Under the pieces are notes generated by a model. It saw only the letters and a list, made by a program, of their open reading frames with translations. It did not search any database and was not told the DNA's origin. Shown here in pieces: positions 17,535 to 25,800 of a DNA stretch of 38,090 nt. Location: the NCBI GenBank assembly GCA_002737665.1, contig NSIF01000013.1:1-38090 (forward strand). The letters run 5' to 3'. Position 1 is the stretch's first letter, and each line of letters begins with the position of its first letter. Origin of the DNA: Flavobacteriales bacterium. GTDB taxonomy: Bacteria; Bacteroidota; Bacteroidia; Palsa-965. The translations under genes and the position numbers were made by a program.

Positions 17535-17571
17535 TTTTAATATTCCGGGCTACTATAGATTAGCAATTATA

Positions 17572-17602
17572 CAAATATAGCGTGACTTTTCGGATTTCCA
17601 AA
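17572..17602 (-). promoter_or_regulatory. Bacteroidota-type promoter for siaB-siaC (TTTG-N19-TATATTTG)
   Basis: Read on the minus strand, TTTG (17599-17602) is followed by exactly 19 bases and then TATATTTG (17572-17579). This matches the -33 TTTG and -7 TAnnTTTG elements described for Bacteroidota primary sigma factors. The predicted leader before the ATG at 17534 is about 30 bases. The sequence also overlaps the 5' end of a longer plus-strand frame starting at GTG 17582, evidence that the longer frame is not coding. Confidence 0.75.
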
Positions 17603-17680
17603 CAAATGTTTAAACAAGCAATTATTATCAAATTTTTAAGTTCGTTAGTCTTGCTTTATATTCTTAATTCCCAAATGAAT

Positions 17681-17713
17681 TTCGTTTTTATTCTTCAGGA
17701 GGTAGTACCTTTG
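17681..17713 (+). promoter_or_regulatory. Putative promoter of the methyltransferase-ZIP-rlmL-pfkA unit
   Basis: TACCTTTG (17706-17713) exactly matches TAnnTTTG. A TTCG (17681-17684), one mismatch from TTTG, lies 21 bases upstream. ATG 17720 starts six bases after the box, so transcription would begin at or very near the start codon and the mRNA could be leaderless. Confidence 0.5.
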
Positions 17714-17719
17714 TCCGTA

Positions 17720-18469
17720 ATGAAATCCGAAATAGTTAATAGGTGTTGGTTTGAAAGCTGGTTTGATAGCCATTATTACCATTTGTTATATGGCAATCGG
17801 AATGAAAAGGAAGCTGAAAATTTTATCAAACTTCTCACTGATTTTTTGAAACCCACAGTAGGAGCACCTGCTCTTGATCTGGGATGTGGAAAAGGTCGAC
17901 ATGCTATTGCCTTGCATAAAAATGGTTTTAGAGTAACTGGTATTGACCTTTCCAGTAAAAGTATTGAGGAAGCAAGCCGAAGTAATTTACATGAAATTTC
18001 TTTCTTTGTTCACGATATGCGATTGCCGTTTAAGGAGAATTTTTTCGATTATGTTTTCAATCTTTTTACAAGCTTCGGTTATTTTGATTTAAATCATGAA
18101 AATACCGAGGTATTAAAAGCGGTTCACACGGGCTTGAAAAATAACGGTACTTTGGTTATTGATTTTTTGAATGCTACACTTGTGGAACAAACAATTGAAA
18201 CCCATCGAGAAGGAAACTTAGTGGTCGAGGGAGTTAAGTTTAATTGGGAAAAAAGAATTGAGAATGGATATGTCATTAAGGATATTTCTTTTACTGATGA
18301 TAACAAGCCATTCCAATTTACTGAAAAAGTGCAATTATTGACATTGAATGATTTTAGAGAACTGCTTGATCCTTTTTTTGAAATAGAAAATATTTTCGGC
18401 GATTATTTACTTAATAAGTTTGACGAAAATCAATCTCCTCGCTTAATTTTAATTGTAAGAAAAAAATAA
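17720..18469 (+). CDS. Class I SAM-dependent methyltransferase, substrate unknown
   Basis: Taken from ATG 17720 this is a 249-residue soluble protein. It begins MKSEIVNRCWFESWFDSHYY, a typical N-terminus in this Methyltransf_25/11 group. Motif I is ALDLGCGKGRHAIAL (about 51-65), followed by the acidic end of strand 2 in VTGIDLSSKSI. The motif II region DMRLPFKENFFDYVFNLFTSFGYF lies near residues 95-118. A longer frame starting at GTG 17582 would add 46 hydrophobic residues, but that stretch contains promoters for both strands and no homologous sequence that I recognise. The ZIP transporter starts two bases after the stop, so the genes are coupled. A small-molecule or protein substrate is possible; nothing in the sequence decides. 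Confidence 0.88.
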   Translation: MKSEIVNRCWFESWFDSHYYHLLYGNRNEKEAENFIKLLTDFLKPTVGAPALDLGCGKGRHAIALHKNGFRVTGIDLSSKSIEEASRSNLHEISFFVHDMRLPFKENFFDYVFNLFTSFGYFDLNHENTEVLKAVHTGLKNNGTLVIDFLNATLVEQTIETHREGNLVVEGVKFNWEKRIENGYVIKDISFTDDNKPFQFTEKVQLLTLNDFRELLDPFFEIENIFGDYLLNKFDENQSPRLILIVRKK

Positions 18470-18471
18470 AA

Positions 18472-19212
18472 ATGATTTTATTTACTTACGGTCTGATTGC
18501 TTTTGTTTCTGTTCTATTAAGTGGAGCAGTGTTGCTTCTTGTACAAATTCCTCGTACACCAATGCGTTTATTACTTGCATTCAGCGGCTCATTTTTATTC
18601 GCTATCAGTATGCTTCATCTTATTCCTGAATTATTTGCAACGAATACGCCAAATATAGGGATGTGGATTCTTGTGGGTTTTCTCATTCAGTTATTATTAG
18701 AATATTTGTCGGAAGGAATGGAGCATGGGCACTTGCATACCCATGGTAAAGACGACGAGCATTTACATCATAAAAAAAGCATTCCGTATAGCGTAATGAT
18801 TGGTCTTTGTCTCCACTCATTACTCGAAGGTATGCCCTTAGGAATAGAAGATGGGAACTCCAAAATATTTCCTCCATTTCTTACCGGTATTGTTTTGCAT
18901 AATATACCAATTGCGATAACATTCATGAGTTTACTAATTCATCTGGGACATTCTAAATTAAAAGCGTTTTTGCTGATTGGTATTTTTGCATTGATGACAC
19001 CTTTAGGGTTATTGATTAGTCATTTTATTGGCCAGCAGTTGCAAGGGGATTTACAACCATATTTTGCTGCCGTTACGGGTGTTGTTGTGGGGATATTTTT
19101 GCATATTTCAACAACCATACTTTTTGAAAGTACAGAGAATCATCGATTTAATGGATTGAAATTTTTAACAATCCTATTGGGAGTTTTTGTAGCTTGGTTA
19201 TTCATTAAATAA
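18472..19212 (+). CDS. ZIP family divalent metal transporter
   Basis: A 246-residue inner-membrane protein with about eight hydrophobic helices, the size of bacterial ZIP proteins that import zinc, iron or other divalent metals. The binuclear metal-site helices are visible as HSLLEGMPLGIE (about 121-132) and HNIPIAITFMSLLIHLGHSK (about 144-163). A histidine-rich cytoplasmic loop, MEHGHLHTHGKDDEHLHHKK (about 83-102), lies between helices 3 and 4 as in the family and probably binds metal. It starts two bases after the methyltransferase stop and is followed nine bases later by the RNA methyltransferase, so it lies inside a tight operon. Metal specificity cannot be read from the sequence. Confidence 0.92.
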   Translation: MILFTYGLIAFVSVLLSGAVLLLVQIPRTPMRLLLAFSGSFLFAISMLHLIPELFATNTPNIGMWILVGFLIQLLLEYLSEGMEHGHLHTHGKDDEHLHHKKSIPYSVMIGLCLHSLLEGMPLGIEDGNSKIFPPFLTGIVLHNIPIAITFMSLLIHLGHSKLKAFLLIGIFALMTPLGLLISHFIGQQLQGDLQPYFAAVTGVVVGIFLHISTTILFESTENHRFNGLKFLTILLGVFVAWLFIK

Positions 19213-19221
19213 ATTTTATAA

Positions 19222-20466
19222 TTGGAAAATTTAGAAGAAAATAGTGTAGAAAATGACACCGCACTTCCAGTGGGAGATTTTCGAATGGTTGCAAAAACAA
19301 TGCAAGGATTAGAAGGTGTGCTTGCAATTGAACTTTCGAAAATTGGAGCTCGGGATGTTAAGGAACATAAACGTGCGGTAAGTTTTATTGGCGATAATGG
19401 AACGATGTACAAAGCAAATTATTTGTTACGAACGGCATTGCGTATTCTAAAACCTGTGGCAAAATTTAATGCACGTAATGAAAAAGATTTTTACGATGGA
19501 ATCTATGGAATGGATTGGAGTTTAATGTTGAAGCCGGAAGATACGCTTGCTGTTGATTGTACGTTGAACACTGAAATCTTTAATCATTCTTATTATATAG
19601 CGCAAAAAACAAAGGATGCAATTGTAGATCAATTTAGAACTAAATTTGGAAAAAGACCTTCAGTAGATACGGATTTTCCAACGTTGCGAATTAATATTCA
19701 TGTAACCCGTGAAGAGGTAACCGTTTCGCTCGATAGCTCAGGCTATTCTTTGCACAAACGTGGTTATCGCGAAGATGCGGGTAAGGCGCCAATGAATGAA
19801 GTGCTTGCCGCTGGAATTATTTTATTAAGCGAGTGGCATCCGAGTCAGCGTTTAATTGATCCTATGACTGGTTCTGGTACAATTGCAATTGAAGCTGCAA
19901 TGATTGGAAGTCATATTCCTCCTGGAGTATTTAGGGATAAATTTGGTTTTGAAAACTGGAATGATTTTGATTCTTCGGTGTGGGAAAAAATTACAGAAAG
20001 TGCCATTAATAAAATCAGTAATGAAACATTAGCTATTACTGGAATTGAAATTTCTCCCCCAATGATTTCAAAAGCAAGAGAAAATATTACAAGGGCAAAA
20101 GTGGAGGATTTGATTCAGACAGTTTGTTCCGATTTTTTTGAATGGACTCCTCCAGAAGGGAAAGGTATATTAATTATGAATCCTCCTTATGGGGAACGTA
20201 TGGAGCAAGATGATTCTTTGGCATTTTATAAGCAACTTGGCGATACCTTTAAGAAAAAATATGCTGGTTATGAGGCATGGCTAATTTCATCTAACCAAGA
20301 TGCGCTTCGTGAAGTTGGTTTGCGCCCTTCAAGAAAAATTACCCTTTTCAATGGTCCTTTAGAATGTCGTTTGATGAAATATCAAATGTATGAGGGTACA
20401 AAGAAGATTCATAAATTAGAAGCTGGGTATAAGAAACCTGATAAGAATCAAATTATACCTGAATGA
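19222..20466 (+). CDS. THUMP-domain 23S rRNA guanine-N2 methyltransferase, RlmL-type (N-terminal half)
   Basis: Predicted to make N2-methylguanosine in 23S rRNA, equivalent to the m2G2445 half of E. coli RlmL. At 414 residues it lacks the fused RlmK domain. The order is a ferredoxin-like/THUMP region (about 22-180; MVAKTMQGLEGVLAIELSKIGA, then RINIHVTREEVTVSLDSSG), followed by the SAM-binding DPMTGSGTIAIEAAMIG (about 213-229) and the catalytic NPPYGERM (about 318-325). The frame starts at TTG 19222. ATG 19285 (residue 22), just before the first conserved block, is a realistic alternative. The stop overlaps the pfkA ATG, so the genes are coupled. Confidence 0.92.
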   Translation: MENLEENSVENDTALPVGDFRMVAKTMQGLEGVLAIELSKIGARDVKEHKRAVSFIGDNGTMYKANYLLRTALRILKPVAKFNARNEKDFYDGIYGMDWSLMLKPEDTLAVDCTLNTEIFNHSYYIAQKTKDAIVDQFRTKFGKRPSVDTDFPTLRINIHVTREEVTVSLDSSGYSLHKRGYREDAGKAPMNEVLAAGIILLSEWHPSQRLIDPMTGSGTIAIEAAMIGSHIPPGVFRDKFGFENWNDFDSSVWEKITESAINKISNETLAITGIEISPPMISKARENITRAKVEDLIQTVCSDFFEWTPPEGKGILIMNPPYGERMEQDDSLAFYKQLGDTFKKKYAGYEAWLISSNQDALREVGLRPSRKITLFNGPLECRLMKYQMYEGTKKIHKLEAGYKKPDKNQIIPE

Positions 20467-21431
20467 AAACAATAGGAGTATTTACATCTGGAGGTGATTC
20501 CCCAGGAATGAATGCCTGCCTTCGCGCTGTTGTCCGTACCGCCCTTAATGAAGGAGTTTCTGTTTGTGGTATCCGCTATGGGTACGAGGGAATGATTGAT
20601 GGAGATTTTGTTAATATGGATGCGCGTTCTGTAGCTAATATCATTCAACGCGGAGGAACGATTTTGAAAACTGCGAGAAGCAGTCGCTTTATGACTCAGG
20701 AGGGAATGCAGCAAGCGAAATTACAATTGGAAAAGCACAACATAGATGGTGTAATTGCAATTGGAGGTGATGGTACGTTTCGTGGTGCAGAAGCATTTTC
20801 AAAAATTTGCACTATTCCATTTGTTGGTTGTCCTGGAACGATTGATAATGATTTAGTGGGTACTGATTTTACAATTGGATATGATACTGCGCTCAACACA
20901 GTTATTGATGCGGTCGATAAAATTCGTGATACTGCTGAATCTCATAATCGTGTTTTTATTGTTGAAGTAATGGGGCGCGATGCTGGTTTAATTGCACTTT
21001 ATAGTGGAATTGGTTCTGGTGCTGAGGGTATATTAATTCCAGAAACAAAAAATGATTTGTCGGTACTTTTAAAAAGACTTGGCGAACACCAACGAGTTAA
21101 AAATTCGAAAATTATTATTGTTGCTGAAGGTGACGAGGCAGGAGGCGCCTTTAAAGTAGAAAAAGCGGTGAAGGAAACTTATCCTCATCTTGATGTTCGC
21201 GTTTCAATTTTAGGCCATATCCAACGCGGTGGTTCGCCAACATGTATGGAACGTGTAAATGCTAGTCGAATGGGTTATTCGGCTGTTCAGGCATTGCAAT
21301 CTGGTGAGCGTAGTGTTATGGTTGGAATTGTAAACAGGCACATGCTACTTACTCCTTTTACTTCAGCGGTAAAATACCATGCAGAACTTGATAGTGACTT
21401 ATTGAATATGATTGATGTGTTGGCCCGCTGA
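20463..21431 (+). CDS. pfkA: ATP-dependent 6-phosphofructokinase
   Basis: Phosphorylates fructose 6-phosphate to fructose 1,6-bisphosphate, the committed step of glycolysis. The 322-residue length matches bacterial PfkA. Motifs are TSGGDSPGMNACLR (about 8-21), AIGGDGTFRGA (about 99-109), PGTIDNDLVGTDFTIGYDTALNT (about 122-144; the catalytic Asp of TIDND is present), VEVMGRDAGLIAL, and the C-terminal HIQRGGSPT. The residue after GGD is Gly, as in ATP-using rather than pyrophosphate-using enzymes. Its ATG overlaps the stop of the upstream RNA methyltransferase. An 88-base gap follows, so it probably ends the operon that begins at the 17720 methyltransferase. Confidence 0.97.
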   Translation: MKTIGVFTSGGDSPGMNACLRAVVRTALNEGVSVCGIRYGYEGMIDGDFVNMDARSVANIIQRGGTILKTARSSRFMTQEGMQQAKLQLEKHNIDGVIAIGGDGTFRGAEAFSKICTIPFVGCPGTIDNDLVGTDFTIGYDTALNTVIDAVDKIRDTAESHNRVFIVEVMGRDAGLIALYSGIGSGAEGILIPETKNDLSVLLKRLGEHQRVKNSKIIIVAEGDEAGGAFKVEKAVKETYPHLDVRVSILGHIQRGGSPTCMERVNASRMGYSAVQALQSGERSVMVGIVNRHMLLTPFTSAVKYHAELDSDLLNMIDVLAR

Positions 21432-21519
21432 TGGTTAGCTGTGCGCCTTGAAAAAGAGCTACACTATATTTACCTAAACGACCAAGAATCTAAACCTAAA
21501 CTTTCTATTTTCTCGAACA

Positions 21520-22755
21520 TTGATTAAAAAGGTTACAAAAATTAAAAATAGTTTAGAAGGTAATTTTAAACTTTCACAGGGGGTCGATGTGGAAATTTAT
21601 TCTTCTATTCAAAAGTTTAATAAAACAGATTGGGTAAAGTTAATTCCTAAAGAGAGTTTTTTTCTTTCATGGGATTATTTGTGGACTTTTGAAAAGTTAG
21701 CAGCTCCAAACTTTAGGTTTCAATATGTAATTGTTTCAGAAAATAACAGGCCAGTAGCAGCTTTTTATTTTCAATTAATTTTTCTTTTGGAGTCCGAAAT
21801 TTCTTATATTTTAAAACCGCTTGCTTCGAAATTGCCCAAAATTAGCATTGCGAATGAAATAAGAGATTGGTTTGTTAAATGCAGTATTGAAAAAGGTTTT
21901 CGGTTATTAGTATCTGGGAATAATTTCATAAGTGGAGAATATGGGATTGGGATTTCTCCAAATGCAGTTGTGAAAGAAGTTTTTGATGCGTTTGCAGATA
22001 CCGTAAAACTTATTTCTAAAAATGACAAACGAGATGGCAAGATCTCTGCGATCTTGGTTAAAGATTATTTTGAAAACACTGCCGTTACTACTGCCGACCA
22101 TTTACAAAAAAAACGGTATCATCGTTTTTTAGTGGAGCCCGAAATGATAGTTGCAATTCAACCTGAATGGAAAAAATTTAATGATTACCTCCAAGCATTT
22201 TCAAAAAAATATAGAAATAGGGCAAATGTAGTTTTGAAGAAAACGAAAAGTTTGAATGAAATAGCATTGAATGTTGTTGAGTTAGAAAAAGTAGCTACCG
22301 AAATTTATCAACTGTATAAAAATGTGTACGATCGTGCGAAGTTTAGGTTATCGATTTTACCAGCGAATTATTTTATAGAAATGAAGAAAGCATTTCCTGA
22401 CACATTTCATATTTATATATATCAAATGGATGGAAAAGTAGTTGCCTTTCGATCCGAATTTCTTCTGTCAGCTCAACTCGAGGGTCATTTTATAGGTTTA
22501 GATTATGCTGTAAATGAATTGTACCCAATTTATCAAAGGATGCTTTATGATTTTATTCGGGATGGTATAGCCTTGGGCTATCAAAAAGTTTATTTAGGTC
22601 GCACCGCTGCAGTAATGAAATCTACAGTTGGAGCAGTAGCGCATGATTTGGTTTGTTATTTAAAATATAGCAATGGAATAGCTGGCCAAATCGCTCGTCC
22701 ATTTATTGAATATTTGAAACCTTCCATTGGTGTCATTAGGAATCCTTTTAAATAA
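21520..22755 (+). CDS. FemAB-like/GNAT-fold acyltransferase (Acetyltransf_6 type)
   Basis: A 411-residue cytoplasmic protein with two GNAT-like halves. The second half carries the usual Acetyltransf_6 sequence: FSKKYRNRANVVLKK (about 225-239), a YQLYKNVYDRAKF segment (near 265), VAFRSEFLLSAQLEGHFIGLDYAVNELYPIYQRMLYDFIRDGIALGYQKVYLGRTA (about 307-362). Relatives include peptidoglycan-bridge FemABX enzymes and acyltransferases of exopolysaccharide or surface-glycan synthesis. The substrate here is unknown. The frame begins at TTG 21520 because no ATG is available near the N-terminus; the exact start is uncertain. It stands alone between pfkA and the adhesin gene. Confidence 0.8.
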   Translation: MIKKVTKIKNSLEGNFKLSQGVDVEIYSSIQKFNKTDWVKLIPKESFFLSWDYLWTFEKLAAPNFRFQYVIVSENNRPVAAFYFQLIFLLESEISYILKPLASKLPKISIANEIRDWFVKCSIEKGFRLLVSGNNFISGEYGIGISPNAVVKEVFDAFADTVKLISKNDKRDGKISAILVKDYFENTAVTTADHLQKKRYHRFLVEPEMIVAIQPEWKKFNDYLQAFSKKYRNRANVVLKKTKSLNEIALNVVELEKVATEIYQLYKNVYDRAKFRLSILPANYFIEMKKAFPDTFHIYIYQMDGKVVAFRSEFLLSAQLEGHFIGLDYAVNELYPIYQRMLYDFIRDGIALGYQKVYLGRTAAVMKSTVGAVAHDLVCYLKYSNGIAGQIARPFIEYLKPSIGVIRNPFK

Positions 22756-22863
22756 TTTAATTGTTTAATTCAATCCTTCAATTAGCCATTTTATTAATTC
22801 TCCTTTTTCTATTACATTAGTGCTCCAATTATTACAAGATTAGTTTTAAAATTTCAAAAACTT

Positions 22864-25800
22864 ATGCCGAGTCGCATCGTTTTTATTTCAGTAATTACTT
22901 TTTTTTGCGTCTTTAAGTTGTTTGCACAGCAGGGAATACATGGTCCTAAGGTTGTTACTTCAGCTAATACAATTGTGAATGAATACACATCAATAACAGC
23001 TTATGTTCCTGCTGGAAGTACTACGTTACCTGTTGCGGCAAGTTCTCTAAATGCAAACAATAGATTTGCAGGTCCGCTTGTGCCTGGCGATTTGATAATG
23101 ATTTATCAAGTTCAAGGAGCCATCATCAAAGATATTTGGAGCGCACCAAACCCTGATACCACCTGGGGAAAAATTGTTACTAGCGGTGATTATTATAGTA
23201 CAGGGAGGTATGAATTTCATCAAGTTTCCGCTGTTCCCAATTCAACTTCTATTGTTATCAATTGCGCCACAACTTATGACTATATTCCTAATGGCGCAAC
23301 AGCTCGTAAGCCAATGGTGATTAGGGTTCCTCGTTATACTACATTAACAATTAATTCTGCTGGCGTTTTAACTTGTGATGATTGGGCTGGAACTCTTGGT
23401 GGTGTACTTGCTGTGGAAGTGCAAGGAAATACTGTAATAAATGCAGGTGGATTAATTGATTTGAATGGCAAAGGTTTTCGTGGTGGCTCTTTGGTTGGCG
23501 ATAATAACACTCAATTTGGTTCCAATACTAATGCGTCAACAAATAGTTTTTTAGGGGCTGAAAAGGGTGAAGGTGTTGCCGGTTATCAGGCAGAGTATGA
23601 TGCTTTTGGTGGCCGATATTGCAGAGCGCCAGGTGCAAATGGCGGCGGCGGTGGTTGTGCTCATAATGGCGGCGGCGGCGGTGGTGCTAATGGTCCTAAT
23701 AGTTCAAGTAATTCTGCGTATTGGAGTGGAAATGGAATTCCAGACCAAACAACACCGGGATGGACTACTGCATGGAATCTTGAAGCACCAATGAATACAA
23801 TGTCTCTTCGAACTTCGTTGAATTCAGCTGGAGGTGGACGAGGTGGTTACAGTTTTTCCTCAGCTAATTTAAATGCTTTAACTGTTGGTCCAAGCAATGC
23901 AAGTTGGGGCGGGGATTATCGAAATAGTTTGGCAACAGGTTTAGGCGGTCGTCCATTAGATTACAGTACAGGAAGATTATTTTTTGGGGGTGGAGGTGGT
24001 GCTGGAGATCAGAATAATTTAGGTGGCGGTGTTGGTGGAGATGGTGGTGGTTTATGTTATTTGATGGTTTTTGGTGGGATTGCTGGCAGTGGCACTATTT
24101 CAGCTAATGGTTTGAATGGCGCAAACGGTCAAGGAGGTTCAGGTCTAATTACAGGAATTGATGGTGCTGGTGGAGGAGGTGCTGGTGGGACTGTAATTTT
24201 AAATGCCGTAACAGGTGTTGCCAACACAATTACTCTGAATGCAAATGGAGGAAATGGTGGTAATCAAGTTATTAATTTGACCTTATCCACAAATGAAGGA
24301 GAGGGTCCTGGCGGTGGTGGTAGCGGTGGTTACATTGCAATATCATCCGGCACGCCAGTAAGAAATTCAAATGGCGGATTAAACGGGACAACGAATTCCG
24401 CAGGATTAACAGAATTTATTCCAAATGGAGCAACTAAAGGTTGCCCTGGAACAAATAACGCTACAATTACAAATTTTACAATAAACGTTTCGAATATTAC
24501 TATTTGTGTAAATAATTCAGTCACTCTTACTGCAACTTTGGGAGGTTCGCCACCAGCTAACACTACAATTTATTGGTATGCTGCTGCAGTTGGCGGGAAC
24601 CCAATTTTTACTGGACCTTCATACACTACACCAGCACTTACCCTAAGCACTACGTATTGGGTTGCTACTTGTCCAGGTTGGTGGCGTGTTCCTTTAATTG
24701 TTACAGTGTCAACTGCTCCTACTGTTACAGCAAGTGCAAGTTTAAGCTCAATTTGTATTGGTAGTTCAACAACATTAACTGGTGCTGGTGCAATTACGTA
24801 TTCTTGGAATCCGGGGAATTTAGTTGGTGCTTCTGTTGTTGTTTCACCAGCCGTAACAACTACTTATACGGTAACGGGTACAGTTGTTTTAGGTTGTACT
24901 AACACTGCTACTATAACAATTACTGTAAATCCAATACCTACTGTTACCGCATCTGCATCTCCAAGTCCGATTTGTAATGGTGGTTCTTCCACACTTACAG
25001 GTGTTGGCGCAACATCCTATGTTTGGAATCCTGGAAATATACCTGGATCGCCAATTGTAATCTCACCAACGGCAACAACAACGTATACTGTAACGGGCAC
25101 ATCGTTGGGTTGTTCAAACACTGCTCAAGTAACTGTTGTTGTAAATGCTGGACCAACTGTGACTGCAATTGCTGCACCTTCAGCAATATGTGCTGGCGGA
25201 TCTAGTATTCTTACTGGAGGTGGAGCAGCAACTTATGTTTGGAATCCTGGAAATATAATTGGTGCCTCAATTACAGTTAGTCCATTAACAACCACTACTT
25301 ACACCGTTACTGGCACAGCTTCTAATGGTTGTATAAACACACAACAAGTTACAGTTACAGTGAACCCACTTCCAGTTGTTACTGCAACGGCTACAAGCCC
25401 AATTATTTGTTTGGGAGCATCTACTGTACTTACCGGAGGTGGAGCCGCAACTTATGTTTGGAATCCTGGAAATATAATTGGCGCCTCAGTAACAGTAAGT
25501 CCAATAGCAACAACAACTTATACCGTAACCGGTACAGCTTCCAATGGTTGTGTAAATACACAACAAGTAACAGTTACTGTCAATCCTCTTCCTATTGTTA
25601 CCGCAACAGCTTCTAGTCCAAGTATTTGTTTAGGGAGTTCCGTTTCTTTAACCGGAGGAGGTGCCGCAACTTATGTTTGGAATCCGGGTAACATCAGTGG
25701 TTCTCCAATTTTAGTCTCACCTACAGCAACCACAACCTATACCGTAACAGGAACTGATGCTTTTGGTTGCACCAGCACTTCTCAAGTGATTGTTGTTGTA

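Noticed and set aside
17582-17719. N-terminal extension of the methyltransferase starting at GTG 17582 (46 hydrophobic residues resembling a membrane anchor)
   Set aside because: The stretch contains a minus-strand TTTG-N19-TATATTTG promoter and a plus-strand TACCTTTG box. ATG 17720 gives the usual family N-terminus.
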